Below are positions 12,508 through 25,171 of a stretch of DNA of 64,000 nt, piece by piece. A program made the position numbers and the translations under genes. The DNA comes from Ochotona curzoniae (taxonomy: Eukaryota; Chordata; Mammalia; Lagomorpha; Ochotonidae). The first letter of the stretch is position 1, and each line of letters opens with the position of its first letter. The stretch spans positions 8,988,001 to 9,052,000 of the forward strand of contig NW_024464918.1 in NCBI RefSeq assembly GCF_017591425.1. Direction: 5' to 3'. The notes under the pieces were generated by a model that searched no databases, had not been told where the DNA came from, and worked only from the letters and a program-made list of their open reading frames with translations.

Positions 12508-15500
12508 CTTTTTTTCTTTAATCTTGTTGTTTAATTCATCTCAAATATCCATGTTATCCTACAGATTAATACGCTCTCTCTCTTTCTTTCTCTGTTTCGT
12601 TTTCAAGAGAACTCTATTGCTGCATGTGGCATATTCATTTGATTTTGAGCCCTGGAAAATTATTTTTCTTTCACATTAGTTTCTGAATTAAAGTATGAAA
12701 ATTACACATTCCTCTTTTTATTCAAGAGATACTGAAGATAGCACATAGCATGGAACAACTTGTTTATACTGTCAGCATTTTTAAGGTTGTCATTTTATTT
12801 TTTAAAAGACACTTTTTGTAAACCTTTGCTAAAAAGAATTTTGACTCGGATGGCTAAACCAACTGAAGGCATCACCTTACACATAAATCATTTCTCCACC
12901 AGAACAAAGAATTCCATTTTTCATGGATTAGATTATATATACTACTATTCATGAATATTTTTTGTCAACTCCCTTGAAATGACAAATAAAGCCTCCTAAA
13001 TTTTTTCAAGAATTCCATTTGTAATTATTCTGAAATCCTGTATTTGCTCAAATTATTCTAAACTATCAGTAGACATTTAGCAAAAATTGTAATTTCTGTT
13101 TATGGAACTTACTGTACTTCTTCTAAGAAGTAGCATCAAAATGTGTCATGCAAGCTTAATGTTTTGTGTATAAATTTAAACCACCTTGAGGAAAAAAAAG
13201 GCAAAGGAGACGAAAAGAGTAATAATACATTAAGAGTTTTACAACAAATCTTAGCAAAGGGAGTAGACATATCTAATCATGAATACAAACAGGCCATTGC
13301 AAATCATTGTTAGTATGCCTTTTATTTTCCTGCAAAGAACTTAATGCAAAATTGAAGAAATGTATCACATTTCAAATTACCGTATGACAGGACAGGAAGG
13401 GCATGCAGTGGCTGCTTCAGAAATGAATAGAGTTCATGAAGTATTTAGTAAATATTGATCCTGATTGCACCAGGGGGTAAGGTACTCTGTGCTGCTAAGT
13501 CAAGTACTTCGGAGAGCTGCATCAAGCAAAGGTCAGATGTTCACCAAAAGCCCAGTCTGAAGTTACAGGCTTCTCAGATGCCCCCAAGTGGAAACTGACA
13601 TCTCAAAAAGTGCATGCCCCTCACCCTGGCTCATTGGCTATGGAATCAGTTTAACAATTAAAATGACAATAGGTCACATGGATATCAGGCTGGGGTTGGA
13701 ACCACTGCCTCTACTGCTGTGAACATTTATAATTTTCAGTTGACATCAACTGACAATGTAAGTATTTCCTGTAGCTGTTTCAAGTCTGACCCTCAAAAGG
13801 CTACCTACACCCCTTGCTGAAGCTTCATTCCATCTTAGTTTTTCTTTTTTGTTATTTTCTGGTTTAAATACAACATCACACGGACTAGTCAGTCTTAGAT
13901 TAAACGCACAGCACTACTTTCATTGCTGAATTTTTAAACTGTGTGCTTCTATGTCAGTCTCTTTGGATGTCAATTTTCCATGTGGGCTTTGAAGCTGATC
14001 AGGCTCAAAGTTAACTGAAGAGGAAAAGATTTTAATGTATGCTTCCAAATATTTCACACAAGAATCAACTAACGTATTATTAACTATGAAATGTACGGAG
14101 TCTTTCGCCTTCTTTGGGGCTTCCAGCTTGATAAGTCAGTAGGACACTTGAAAGCCAATTTAGAAATTAGTAAGTGGATGAATCCTGGCTAGAATCTTTT
14201 TTGAAAAATTGTATGTATTAGTTCACGGACAATGCCACGACTGGCAGCCGTACTTTAAGTCTTCAAAAGTCTTTTATCCTAATTTCATGAACCCTGAAAT
14301 GTTTTTGCTGAAACTTAAGTTTATTATGTATCTAATATAACATACATTCCCAAGGAAACGAGTTCTGCAGTGCTCTCAGCCACTGATAAGACTCACACCA
14401 TTGCTACTCTTTCTTTTATTTTGCTTGTGATTTCCTTGTAAAGCCATCCCCTGGGAAGGTATGAAATAGTGTGATTCTGGAAGGGAAAACACGCATTTCA
14501 CTTGTGAGGCCTGTTGATTTGTGTTTTAACAGTAATTTCCTTTGTAAGTATCATTTAAAAACTTTGAACCACAGATACAATCAAGTGCAGATATTTCAAC
14601 TTCTAGTTCTGAGAGGGTTCTTACATCCTGTTTAAATATCAGTTGTCTATTAAGTAAAAGTGAAAATACTGATTTTCAGCTTAACAAAATATGCTTCAAG
14701 ATATTTTTGGAAAATAAGAATTAAAAGGTTACTCTGTGCAAAATTCTTCTGTAAAGAATGCATAATTATTTTCTTAGTACTTGTTTATTATTTTCCATGA
14801 ACTTTTTTTTTTGGGGGGGAGGCTTTCATTGAGATGAAAAGCATAAGGGAAAAAAGCAATAGAAGTTAAAGCAAGCTGTGCAAAGCAGAAATTGTAGAAT
14901 AAATAAAAATATGCTCTTCAAATTTATGTACAGAGTTAAAGTGTTTCGACTAAAATTCCCTACACATTTTTTAGCACTGTAACACGTACGCCCCCTGGAA
15001 TTTAATATGGATCTTGGAAAACAACAGGGTAGATTAGAATACACTAACTTGACGTGGAATAATACTGAAAACACAGCACCTTCACCATTCAATAATGTAA
15101 GCTACTGCTATGAAAAATGGTGTAAGTAGCACTGAAGAAATTACTTGTTTGCCAGAGGAATTAATCCTATAGCTTACACCAAAGAAGTGTTAGGTGAACT
15201 TTTAAATTTCCTTCACAATTATCAAGGAGCTGAAATGAACACGTACTAAGAAGAGTCGGTGGTAGAAATGACACAGCAAATGAGGTATTGGCCCATCTGG
15301 AAACAGCAAGGGGGAAGCTGAGGCACTCCTTCAGAATTTATACCTTTGTATCTCTAAAAAGGAATAAAGACGGAGGCATGGCAGTTCAAGGACAAAATTT
15401 GAGGCGTTTTTACATATTTAAGCTTTCTTGACAGGCATTATCCTAAGCTGATTGCAGGGTAACCTAGGCAGATTACAGTGTCCCGTGTGTTTGGAGGAAT

Positions 15501-16699
15501 ATTAAGCGATTCTGAAGGGAGCAACATTTTAATATACCTGTACCAAATATTTTCCATTTTAAGGATACAGATGTATTATCTCTGAGCATTTTGGTTTAGA
15601 CAGAGTTGAGCTAGTAAATGTCCAAAGACTTTAAGGCAAAGTGTTTTCCCAAAGTACTCCCTTGAGTAATTCAAACACTCATCTACTCAAGTGGCTTCGA
15701 AGTTCATATATTTCAGAGAATACCAAGTACTGTAGATTAAACAACCAAGCACTGCCTAGATGACATGGAGGACCAAAATGATGTCAACAAATGAAAATAT
15801 CTAATATACACTGATGTTAACAGAATTTGTTAAAAGAGAAAGAATTGAAATGTTTAGTAAAAATGTGACCATTTTTCTTGGAAAGAGATTTCACAGCTTT
15901 CAGACTAGTTTCTGTTACAGACCCTTTTGGGGATACATCGATCACAATGTAACCTTGGTTATTTTTCACCAATTAAACCTTTTGAAAACAACTATAAAGG
16001 ACAAAGTTAAGTAATCAAGACTGCCAACATCAGTTCATGTATTCTGTCAATGAATATTAACACTTCATTATAAAACTACCAACAACAAAATATGTGGATA
16101 AAAAGGACTTAAAGAACAGCCACAGTGAAAACCAGTTGCTTAGAAATATAGATAGAATGCAGAGCAAGTGCGATCTACCATTAATAATAAAAAGAAGGCA
16201 GTAAAACATATTCAACTATTAATCAAAATGAATAAATAGTATTTACCAAATAACATGTTATATTTCATGAGCTTATTTAAATGGATTGTTTTTCAAAGAG
16301 CATATCATTTAGGAAATTAAGAATTTTAAGTCAGGCTTTTACAAGGCATGGCTTTACTCCCAACAGCTTCATGTTCAAGCATCTAACCCTTCAAGTCAAA
16401 AAGTATAAATTCAGCATAAAGTGAAACTGAACTTAATCGTGAAGCTTGAAACCATGACACTTTTCCGAAATTTGAAAGGAAATATGATACTAAAATTACA
16501 AACACCAGTATATAAAATTAAATCATATTATATAGCAAATCACAAAAACTGATGGGGATAGTGGAGGCTTGGTCTAGTATGTTTTATTGAAATTCTTAAT
16601 TTACTAATAATAGCATATATTCCATGGATCTCACAGATAAGAGTAAGAATCTAATGATATTTCCCAACTCCTTTCTATTCCTTTTTTTTCCCCCTTCCC
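12508..16699. other. Unassigned AT-rich stretch
   Basis: No SINE or L1 body recognised over about 4.2 kb, which is long for this window. It contains a T9G8 homopolymer junction near 14,804-14,819 and otherwise ordinary unique-looking sequence. The 88-codon minus-strand open frame at 14,826-15,092 has no recognisable domain. Confidence 0.5.
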
Positions 16700-17017
16700 C
16701 TTTGCACTGCTGGGAATTCACCCGAATAAATTGAAACCTGCAGATTAGAGAGGCATTTGCACAACATGGCTATTGTAGCACAATTCACCTTAACTAAGAT
16801 ATGAAATCAACCCAGATTTTTATCAATTAATGACTAGATAAAGAAAATCTGGTGTATATCTACACCAGGGATTACTACTCAGTTCTAAAAGTAATCATAT
16901 CCTGTCTCTTGCAGCAAAACGAATGAAACTTGAGCCTACTACGTATAGCCAAATAGGCCTGTTTCAAAATACAAATAGCATATGTTTTCTGATATACAGC
17001 AGCTAATACAGAATATA

Positions 17018-17019
<2 letters not shown>
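16700..17019 (+). mobile_element. LINE-1 3' end of ORF2, sense strand
   Basis: The L1 ORF2 C-terminal phrases appear in order: CTGGGAATTCACCCGAATAA, then GCTATTGTAGCACAATTCAC, GACTAGATAAAGAAAATCTG, GTGTATATCTACACCAGGG and TTGCAGCAAAACGAATGAAA. The body is about 320 bp and clearly diverged. A microsatellite follows directly; sequence to about 17,250 may be L1 3' UTR but is not certain. Confidence 0.82.

Positions 17020-17078
<59 letters not shown>
17020..17078. repeat. Compound microsatellite (CA)n-(TA)n-(GA)n
   Basis: A CA run (17,020-17,048) passes directly into a TA run (to about 17,064) and then a GA run (to 17,078). It sits at the junction of the L1 3' end with its downstream sequence. 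Confidence 0.97.
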
Positions 17079-17633
17079 AATGGAATTGTCACTCTGGTAT
17101 CATTTGTCTTTCCAGCTTTTGTTCATATTCCAGTGAAACTTTAGTCTTTACACATTTCATTTGTTGAATAATATAAAAAGTGGCTAATTAAACTTGTAAC
17201 TATAGAGTAGAGAAAAATATGGCCTTATAAAACTGACTGAAGGGAAGGGTATTGTAGGAAAAAAGAAAAATGAGGAAAGTGTGATCATTTTATTGGAGCT
17301 GTAAAAAGAGGAAATACATAAAATTTGCTTTTTTTTAGGCCATTAAAATTCAGAAAAGTCTTTTTTTAGCGATGATAAACTTTCAATTTACTTTATAGTT
17401 ACAGAATCAATTCATCTCTTAAAAAAAAATGTAGTAGTTAACTGCTCCAAAATAGTACAGGCAAGGTTTGCTGAAAACAGTCATTCCAGGATGTCAGTTA
17501 AAATTGAGCTATATTAAAGCTTTAAGACCAAATAGCCCCTATTAATTACAATTAATCAGAGAAAACAAATTCTATTTTTCTTTTTTCCAGTCTGCTTTAT
17601 TTAGCTAAATGTTTTACAACTGCAATCATTTTG
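17079..17633. other. Spacer between two L1 pieces
   Basis: Probably part L1 3' UTR (the first ~170 bp) and part unassigned. The two flanking L1 pieces point towards each other, so their 3' ends meet around this spacer. Confidence 0.4.
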
Positions 17634-20330
17634 TTGCAAAGGACATGCTTTCATTCTTCTTTAAGTCTGAATAGTATTCCATTAAGCACATATACATTAA
17701 GCACATATATATCATATATATTCCATTAAGCACATATCCATTAAGCACATATATATCTTCTTTATGTAGTCATGTGTTGATGGACATTGGATTGGTTATA
17801 CAGCTTGGCTATTGTGAAGTGAGCTGGTATATATGTCAGTCCAGATAATTCTTTCATATGCTGACTGCATTTCATTGAGGTTTATTTCTGGAAGTGGGGT
17901 AGCTAGATCAGGTGGTATATGTATTCTCAGATTCTGAGGAAAAGAATCACCAATGAAGAGTACATTTTTTCTTCGCATTATCAATAGTTGTAACTTTAAG
18001 TTTTTGGATGATATCCACTCTAACTGGGGTGAGGTGAAACCTCATTGTAGTTTTTGTTTGCATTTCCACAATGGATAGTACCTTGAACATGCTTTCATGT
18101 GTCTTTTGGCCATTTGTATTTCATCCTACAAAAAAAGTCTATTTCTGTCTCTTGAAGCTCTTAGTAAGAGTATCTGTCTTGTTGTTGCTATATTCCTTGA
18201 ACTCTTTTAAAGATCCAGGATGTTAACCCTTTACTCGGCAGTGTGTTGTTTGCAACTATTTCTTCCCATTCTGTTTGTTGTCTCTTCACTTTGTTGAGTG
18301 TTTCCTTTGCAGTATAGAGGCTTCTTAACTTGATGTAATTACACTGATCTAATTTTGACATAATGGAGTGTACTTCTGAAATCTTACTCAAGAAGTAATT
18401 GTGCCAAAATCTTGCAGTTTTTTTTGATGCTACCAAATCTTTGGTGAAGTCTCTTGACATTGTGAGTTGATGTCTCTACAAGATGTAAAACACAGTTTAC
18501 GTCAATGCAATTTACGAATATTGTTCAATGGTTCTTTTTCATGGCTATATTCTGTTTTGTTTTGTTTTGGAATTATAGTGACACTGGCTTCAAATAAGAA
18601 GTTTTGGGAGACTCCCTTTCAATTGATTTTGCTAGCTTAAAACTGTTGAAATTAGTTTTTTTCTTAAAAGGTTGGTGGCATACAGCAGTGAAGTCTTCCA
18701 GTCTTAGGCTTTCATGTGTTGGGAGTGTCTTTATCAGTGTTTGCTCTATTTTGATTTTCCAACTCTTCATGCATCAAATTTTATAAATGTATGTGTTAGA
18801 AATCTGTATTATTTCCAGGTTTATGGTTTTATTGACATATAACTGAGTAATATTTCCTTATGATTTTTTTTTAAATTTCAGTGAATCCATTGTAACATCT
18901 TTTTCATCTCTGATTTTCATTCCTTGCTTCTTCCTTCCTGCCTGCAATTTTCTGGGTATTTGGAACAAGTATGTTTCAGCTTTATTTTTTTTTTCCAAAA
19001 CCCATCTCGTAATTCTACTATTTTTATAGGGTTTCTTAATTTCAATTTTATTTCTTTTTTTCTTAGACTCTAATAACTTGGGGTTTGATTTGCTCTGATT
19101 TGTCCAGGTAGTTGAGATGCATTAGACCTTTTAATTGTTTTCTTGCCAAATTCTGAATATAGGCATTAACTGCTACAAAGTTTCCTCTGATCACTGCTTT
19201 TACTGTATCTCACAGGTTTCAATATATTGCACTCTCACTTTCACTCGTTTCCAGAAACAGTTTTTTTTTTTTTTTATTTTCCTTTTAAATTCTACTAGGA
19301 ACCATTATTCATTCAGGAGAATACTATTTAGTTTCCATGTCTTTATATAGTTTCTGAAGCTTTCTGTCTTGTTAATTTCCAACTTCATTTCATTGTGGCC
19401 AGTAAAGATACATGATTTCAAAATTATTGAGTTGTTTTATTCTTATTTTATGCCCTAGCATACTGTCTACACTACAGATATGTTCAATGAGTTGCTAAAA
19501 ATGTGAATTCTGCAGCTGTGGGATGAAAAGTTCTGGAGGTATCAATTAAATCCATTTGGTCAATAGTGTAAATTAGCTCAGTTGTTTGTGTTCGCTGTTG
19601 TTGTTGTCACTTGTCTAGCTGATATGTCCCTTGATGAAAGTGGATTGTTGCTATCTCCCATTATTACTCTATTACAGTGTATTTCTCCATTTGGGTACAT
19701 TAACATTTGTTTTAAAAGCTGGATACTCTATCACAGTGTTCATATTCATTTACTATGAATGCATCTTTCTACTGAGTTGATCCTTTCTTTGTCTCTGAAC
19801 ACTTTGTGAATTAAAGTATATTTTGTTCAATATCAAGATAGTTTTTTTCTCATTCTTGATTTGCATTCACATGAATTATTTTATTTCAATTTCAGTCTGC
19901 TTATCTTTTTGATCATTTATGGTTTTTCTAGGCATCATTTAGGTGAGCCTTGCTTTGCTTCTTCAAATCTATTTGGCATATCTGTAACTTTTAGTTGGAG
20001 AATATAGTCCATGCATAATTTTAAAGGTATAGCCATTTTTCCATAAATATTACTTTTGTTTGCAAATTTAACCTTACATTTTCCCATAATCCTGGTTATC
20101 TCTGTCTGTGCATATGACCTTAAGAAATTATTAGGGCTGGCGAAGTTATAACAAATTCGTCCACTACATATTTGTCTTGCATGATGTGTATCTTACCTTT
20201 ATGGACAAAGAAGATCATTTCAACATATCTGACAACGTTCTTTAACATGTTTTGTAATCTTTTCTATGTTTTTATGTTTTGAGCATAATTCATCCTAAGA
20301 ATTTGTAGCTACTAATGCTTTAAAAAACAT
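17634..20330 (-). mobile_element. LINE-1 ORF2, antisense, internally deleted
   Basis: The plus strand is T-rich and carries reverse-complement L1 landmarks in order: ATAGTATTCCATTA (17,671), GTTGATGGACATTGGATTGG (17,774), GGGGTGAGGTGAAACCTCAT (~18,027), ATGCTTTCATGTGTCTTTTGG (~18,090), TAACCCTTTACTCGG (~18,221), then a jump near 18,480-18,580 to the earlier RT region (GGCATACAGCAGTGAAGTCTTCC, ~18,676), and on to endonuclease-side phrases (CTATCTCCCATTATTACTC, ~19,651; ATAGTCCATGCATAAT, ~20,005). No frame is open, so it is dead. About 1 kb of ORF2 is missing at the jump. Confidence 0.9.
17680..17767. repeat. 44-bp duplication made of 15-bp CATTAAGCACATATA subunits, inside the L1
   Basis: The subunit starts at 17,680, 17,695, 17,724 and 17,739. 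The spacing 15-29-15 means a two-subunit block of about 44 bp was duplicated as a whole. It lies where normal L1 has one GTATTCCAT...TATAT segment. Confidence 0.8.
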
Positions 20331-20338
20331 TATTACCA

Positions 20339-20669
20339 AGCCTGGCGCTGTGGCCTAGTGGCTAAAATCCTCACCTTGAGTGTGCTGAGATCCCAAATGG
20401 GAGCTGGTTCTAATCCCGGCGGCCCTGCTTCCCATCCAGCTCCCTGCTTGTGGCGTGGGAAAGCAGTTGAGGTCAGCCCAAAGCATTTGAACTCTGCATC
20501 TGTGTGGGAGACCTGGAAGAAGTTCCTGGCTTCTGGCTTCAGATTGGCGTAGCACTGGCCGTTGCAGTCAGTTAGGGAGTGAATCAGTGGATAGAAGGTT
20601 TTTCTCTCTGTCTCTCCTCCTCTCTGTATATCTGACTTTGCAATAAAAATAAAATAAATCTTTAAAAAA
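20339..20669 (+). mobile_element. C-type SINE, full length, sense
   Basis: The head is CCTGGCGCTGTGGCCTAGTGG, whose last 11 bases (20,351-20,361) are the A box. The B box GGTTCTAATCC is at 20,406-20,416. The core, the CTCTGTCTCTCCTCCTCTCTG part and the tail AATAAAATAAATCTTTAAAAAA follow. It is one of the least diverged copies here. No clear target-site duplication was seen. It landed at the end of the antisense L1. Confidence 0.95.
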
Positions 20670-21899
20670 GTATTTCCTCAAAAACCATACATTAATTATT
20701 TTATATCTTGAGAACAAAAATTATGAAGAGAATCGTTATTTTGTTAATAAATGGTAGTTAGAAGAGTAATTTTTGAAACTATCCATAATACTGATTTTTA
20801 GCTATGGCTTAAAAAGCTTAGACATTTATTTTAACATATGCTTTAGATTTTGGTATTATGTTCACAGATAAACAAAACAGTAACTTAGATTTTTCAAAAA
20901 TTTGTGTCTTGAAAATAGCTTTTTTATATACATTTATCTGAGTAAGTTTCAGCTTTCATTTTAAGCACATCACAAGTAATCAATAAAACATATGTTCTGC
21001 TACAGATTTATTCACTAAAATTGTGAAGAACATTACAATGTTTTATAAGATAAATTTCTACTTCACAATAAAGCTACAATAAAAGTGTTTCTAACTCTTT
21101 ATGCATATGTCCAAATACTGTCTAGGCTATTAGTTTCTAGGGAAATGAACACTTTTAATATTAGCTGTTAACAGATATTGTTCTACAAATTCACTGAAAA
21201 AAAAAACCAAAAATCTTCCCCAGGAGTACAGATATGTTTAATGTCAGCAGTCTGTATACATACACGTGTGTGCATTTTCTTTCCCCTTAATCTTCACCAG
21301 CTCTCACACCTCTTCCTTTTGGTAACTACCATCTTGATACTTTGGTTATAAGCAAGAAGAGTGACCACTTTCTAAATTCTTTGAAAAGATATTCTATTTT
21401 CAATGCATTTTTCTCTTGTTACCTGTTTTGATTTTATATTCACAAAATAACAGTTGAACACATCATGCAAATGCCTTTTCCATACCTTTTTCTAAAAAAT
21501 GTTTTTAATTCCAACTGTTCCATCTGGGACTTGGGTCCATTTAGAATTTCTTTTTAATATAGTAAATGAAATAACAAAAATGTTCTGTAAGTCATCTCTT
21601 ATCTTCAGTGTTTTCTCAGAATAGCCTTGCATGAAACTTGCTGCTTCCTTCTCTTGCTTGAGATAACTATGAGCTTTAAGTGCACACTTGAATTGTCTCT
21701 GAAAGCTCATGCTTGGAATGCTAGACCCTATCACCTGAGGCTGCCCATAGCCCTGTGGCATACCTCCCTCTGGGGTATAGGTGCAGGTTGACCTAGACCT
21801 ATAGCCTTGGATCTCTGCGGCCTACTCATTTTGTATTTTTCTCAGTATTTGTTGACTAATTATATTGGCCTGGCTTTGGCAAAATTATTGCCTTTTACA
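20670..21899. other. Unassigned stretch
   Basis: Nothing recognised. The 89-codon minus-strand open frame at 21,492-21,761 has no motif or splice context that I can support. Confidence 0.5.
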
Positions 21900-22365
21900 A
21901 AAAAAATAAAAATAAAAAAGAGTGCAATTAGAAACCCTTATGCTTAGTGAAATAAGCCAGTTCCAAAAAGACAAATAGCATATTTTTGCCTGATCGGTGG
22001 CAATTATTACACAATACAAAACCATGCAATCTGTATGAGATTGACAGTTTTCTATTGTTTACAGCCTTTTTCTATAGTCTTGAGGAAGAGTAGCTATTCT
22101 TTTTCTTTTTCTAATTGCTATGTGTTGAAATCTTTTCCTAATGGAGTGTTAAAGCCTGTGATTGCAAAGTGAAATCTAAGTATGCCATTGTAAAAAAAAT
22201 AATAATAATAAAGAAAAAGAAGGGGGAGGGCGAATGTGAACACAAGAGCTGGCAGGAAGAGGAAGGAGGTCTGGGTGGGAAGCAGCAATATGATCCCAAA
22301 AGTATATAGTGAAATAGGCGAAATGTATTCATTTTATATAAATAAAAAGTTACAAAAAAGAATTC
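21900..22365 (+). mobile_element. LINE-1 3' UTR (lagomorph type), sense
   Basis: It contains CTTAGTGAAATAAGCCAG near 21,942 and CAAAAAGACAAATAGCATAT, the usual phrases at the very end of ORF2 and start of the 3' UTR in lagomorph L1. A purine-rich G-run block (22,217-22,285, GAAGGGGGAGGGCG...) and an A-rich end near 22,340-22,360 follow. The G-rich block before the tail is typical of L1 3' UTRs. Confidence 0.75.
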
Positions 22366-23290
22366 AGATTCTTCTTTTCTGGTCTCCCCCCCCCTTACTA
22401 ACTAATCCTGATTTCCAGTTTGATTAAACATCAACCACAAACTCAAGCTTATTTTAAAATGCCAAAGAGGTAGCAAGTATGGCTGGATGTGGAGCATGCA
22501 AAGCAAGTTACTGGATCCTGGGGAGAACAAACTTTCAACTTAAAAAGGTGCTTATCTACCTTTGAAGTTATGATTTGTTCATTTTGCCTGAAAAAACAGT
22601 GCTTTCACTATTTACAGCTCATTCACTGTTTTAGCCACTACACAAACATCATCTCAGAAAACATCATCTCAGAAAAGCGCTTAATGACCGCACTATGCAG
22701 TCATACTATTTCCTGATTTTTTCAATGACATTCTGAGTAATTCTTACCAAAATGGGCAAGCATAGGGCTCATGCATGGGGTTTCTTGATTATTCTTTAAC
22801 TTCCCCCAACCAGAACACCATTCCCTGGAAAACAAGTCCTGTGAGTCTTTTTCTACTATTAACTCCTCATCTTCATGTCTACTTTAGATAAATGTTAAGC
22901 ACTTACTAAATGCTGGATGACCTAATTTCCTCTGCCTTACTTAAACTAGCACTTTGAACTACTTATAGTAATTACACATTCTGTTTTTCTTTGAAACATA
23001 TAAGGTAATCTATTAAAAAGTAGACATTTATTACATTGTTCACTTTAATTTACAATGAATTTAATATTTTTCTCTACTAGGTTTCAGAATTCATTATGCA
23101 GTAAAAACAAATCTTGCATTTTAGCCTGTTTAGCATTTGTACTGTTTCCTAAAACAAGAATGAGAGAAATTCACATACAGCTTCACTTCCAGTGCTGTTT
23201 TTTTATTAAGTAACTAATAAGATTCAGAGGTGATTATTTATATTTAACATCTCTTTTCTTTAATGGTTTTAATCAAACATGACTAAAATT
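22366..23290. other. Unassigned stretch
   Basis: It contains a C-run (22,386-22,394) and a short direct repeat of AACATCATCTCAGAAAA (about 22,646-22,677). Otherwise no repeat or gene recognised. Confidence 0.5.
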
Positions 23291-23494
23291 TGAGCCCCTG
23301 GCCTAGGGGAATAGTCAAGGACAGCCCAAAGATTTGGGTCCCTGCAACCATGTGGGAGTCCCAGAACAGGTTCCAGGCTCCTAGCTTCAGATTGGTTCAG
23401 CAAACAGAAGATCTTCCTCTCTGTCTTTTCTCCCCTCTGTACATCTGTCTGTCCAATAAAAATAAATATATTTTCTGTCTGTCCAATAAAAATA
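23291..23494 (+). mobile_element. C-type SINE, 5'-truncated and internally deleted, with duplicated tail
   Basis: It starts in the core at GGCCTAGGGGAATAGTCAAGG (matching the GGCCTGGGAAAGCAGTCAAGG position) and runs through the ATCTTCCTCTCTGTC part. The stretch between the GATTGG and AGAAGATC landmarks is shortened. The 3' end TCTGTCTGTCCAATAAAAATA occurs twice, at 23,444 and 23,474, a 30-bp tandem duplication of the tail. Confidence 0.85.
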
Positions 23495-24759
23495 TTCACG
23501 TACATTCAGACACAGCTAGCGTTTAAAATCAAGCCTGTTAACATATTTCACATTGGCTATGTCAGTGATGTTATACATGACTTGACTATGTGTATTTCCG
23601 TCACATTAAAACATTCAGTAATATAACACTCAAATATAGAGCTGTGAAGCTAATTTCCCACTGAAGTTTAAACATTGATCTCCAGATTGTTTACAGTAAC
23701 TCCAGTGGCACTATTTAAAATACTAAAGTTTATGATTTGGATATCATTCTCATTATGTATCCTATAGATGATTCATAAAGTTACTCTATTATTTTTATTA
23801 TTGACCCTAATCAGGGTGTACTGGCATTTTTATTATAATCCAGTTTCGTGGCCTAGTTAAGTAATTTCAAACAAGTTTGGGGACCAATTTGTACATGCAA
23901 ACGAATTATTGTCTCTTCTGTTTAAATTTTTTTTCACTGCTACATGTATTTGCACATTAAACGCTTAAGTTGGCTGCTTTTTGAAAGATGTAAAATATAT
24001 TCTAGTCATGTTTCCATTAATCTATAATTAAATACATGTCAGTTAACACAGTTTAACAAAGGAATCCTCTCATAAATTCTTTGGCATCTTATAATAAACA
24101 TCCAACAACCTTACCTATCGAATGGTTAAAGGGAAATGTTTTATCATTTAGTAACTATGAGATTGGGGATTTTGTTTAAAATTTCCATAAATCTATCTCT
24201 TCAGTGTTCTACATGCTCACCACACAGTGTTGTCAAAGGACTCAATGACAATAGAACATGTCAATCACTTGTAAATCACCGAACTCATGGCTTGACTTGA
24301 GCGGTAGTACTCGTGTGGCTTTTCATCAATGCTGAGCTGTTCACATCATTTCTTTTTTAAACAAAGCATGTTTTGGGAAAACAATACATCTTCTCTTTCT
24401 TCTAGGGTCTTTTTTCATAAGGAACTATTTTCCTTGCAAAGGTAATGAACATAGTCTCTTAGAATGATGGTGTTCCCATTTCTGCATTCATCAGGATCTC
24501 TAAGTCCATTCCTTTCCCGTTAATTTGAAGACTTAGAACTACTGGATGGAGGGGATACAAAGCTAAATTAATTATAATAACTTTGCTAAGTAAACATCAC
24601 ATCTTGTGGAAGAGCTATCAAATAAGTATATGAGAAAATAATATAAACTGTAACAGAATAACAGGGAACATATAGGAAAAAGAGACCATCTTCTTAAGTC
24701 ATAAAGGGTTGACAAATTAGTATTAGGGCTATCCTTTCCTTCTGAAAAAGAGTCAGACT
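23495..24759. other. Unassigned AT-rich stretch
   Basis: No repeat recognised. 23,640-24,060 looks unique and homopolymer-poor, which would fit a conserved non-coding element, but sequence alone does not show it. Confidence 0.4.
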
Positions 24760-25171
24760 TGTTATGGATTGAGTTATATCAACCAAAAAGCATGTTCCAG
24801 TCCTAATCTCCACTGTATGTTCAGATATGCTTAAAGAGGTGATCAAATTATAATGAAGATATAAAGGTATAAGCGTGCTCTTACTAAAGGGGAAATGTAC
24901 ATCTTATTGAAAAATTGCAGAAGGAAGGCAGCACAAAGACCTAGTAAGAGAGTATCATACCTGGCATGATTCCCTGAAAGACAACCAATGCCAGCGACTA
25001 CAAGCAAAACCCAGAGTAGCATTGAAAAGTTCTACACTGCAGCCTTTAACCCTGCTCAGATCTAGCTTTTATTAAGCTCCTATACCTTTAAGTCTGTTGA
25101 TTTCTGTTGTTTTAAGGTAAACATTTATGGTACTTGTTGCAGCAACCCTAAAATCCTGAAGGAAGACTAAC
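24760..25171 (+). mobile_element. Solitary MLT1-like LTR (MaLR endogenous retroviral relic), sense
   Basis: The start TGTTATGGATTGAGTTATATC matches the MLT1 5' end, and CAGTCCTAATCTCCACTGTATG follows at the expected place. The 3' end matches strongly: GATTTCTGTTGTTTTAAGG, then TTATGGTACTTGTTGCAGC and AACCCTAAAA. The middle is diverged. There is no internal viral sequence on either side, so it is a solo LTR and codes for nothing. It belongs to an old, inactive eutherian family. Confidence 0.8.

Noticed and set aside
12095..12521. Four overlapping open frames of 63-98 codons
   Set aside because: All derive from the antisense SINE at 12,170-12,497.
15560..15690. Possible MIR (GCTAGTAAATGTCC phrase)
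   Set aside because: Only one short phrase fits; the rest does not follow MIR order.
20339..20416. tRNA-gene-like A and B boxes
   Set aside because: They are the head of a SINE; no cloverleaf with paired acceptor stem follows.
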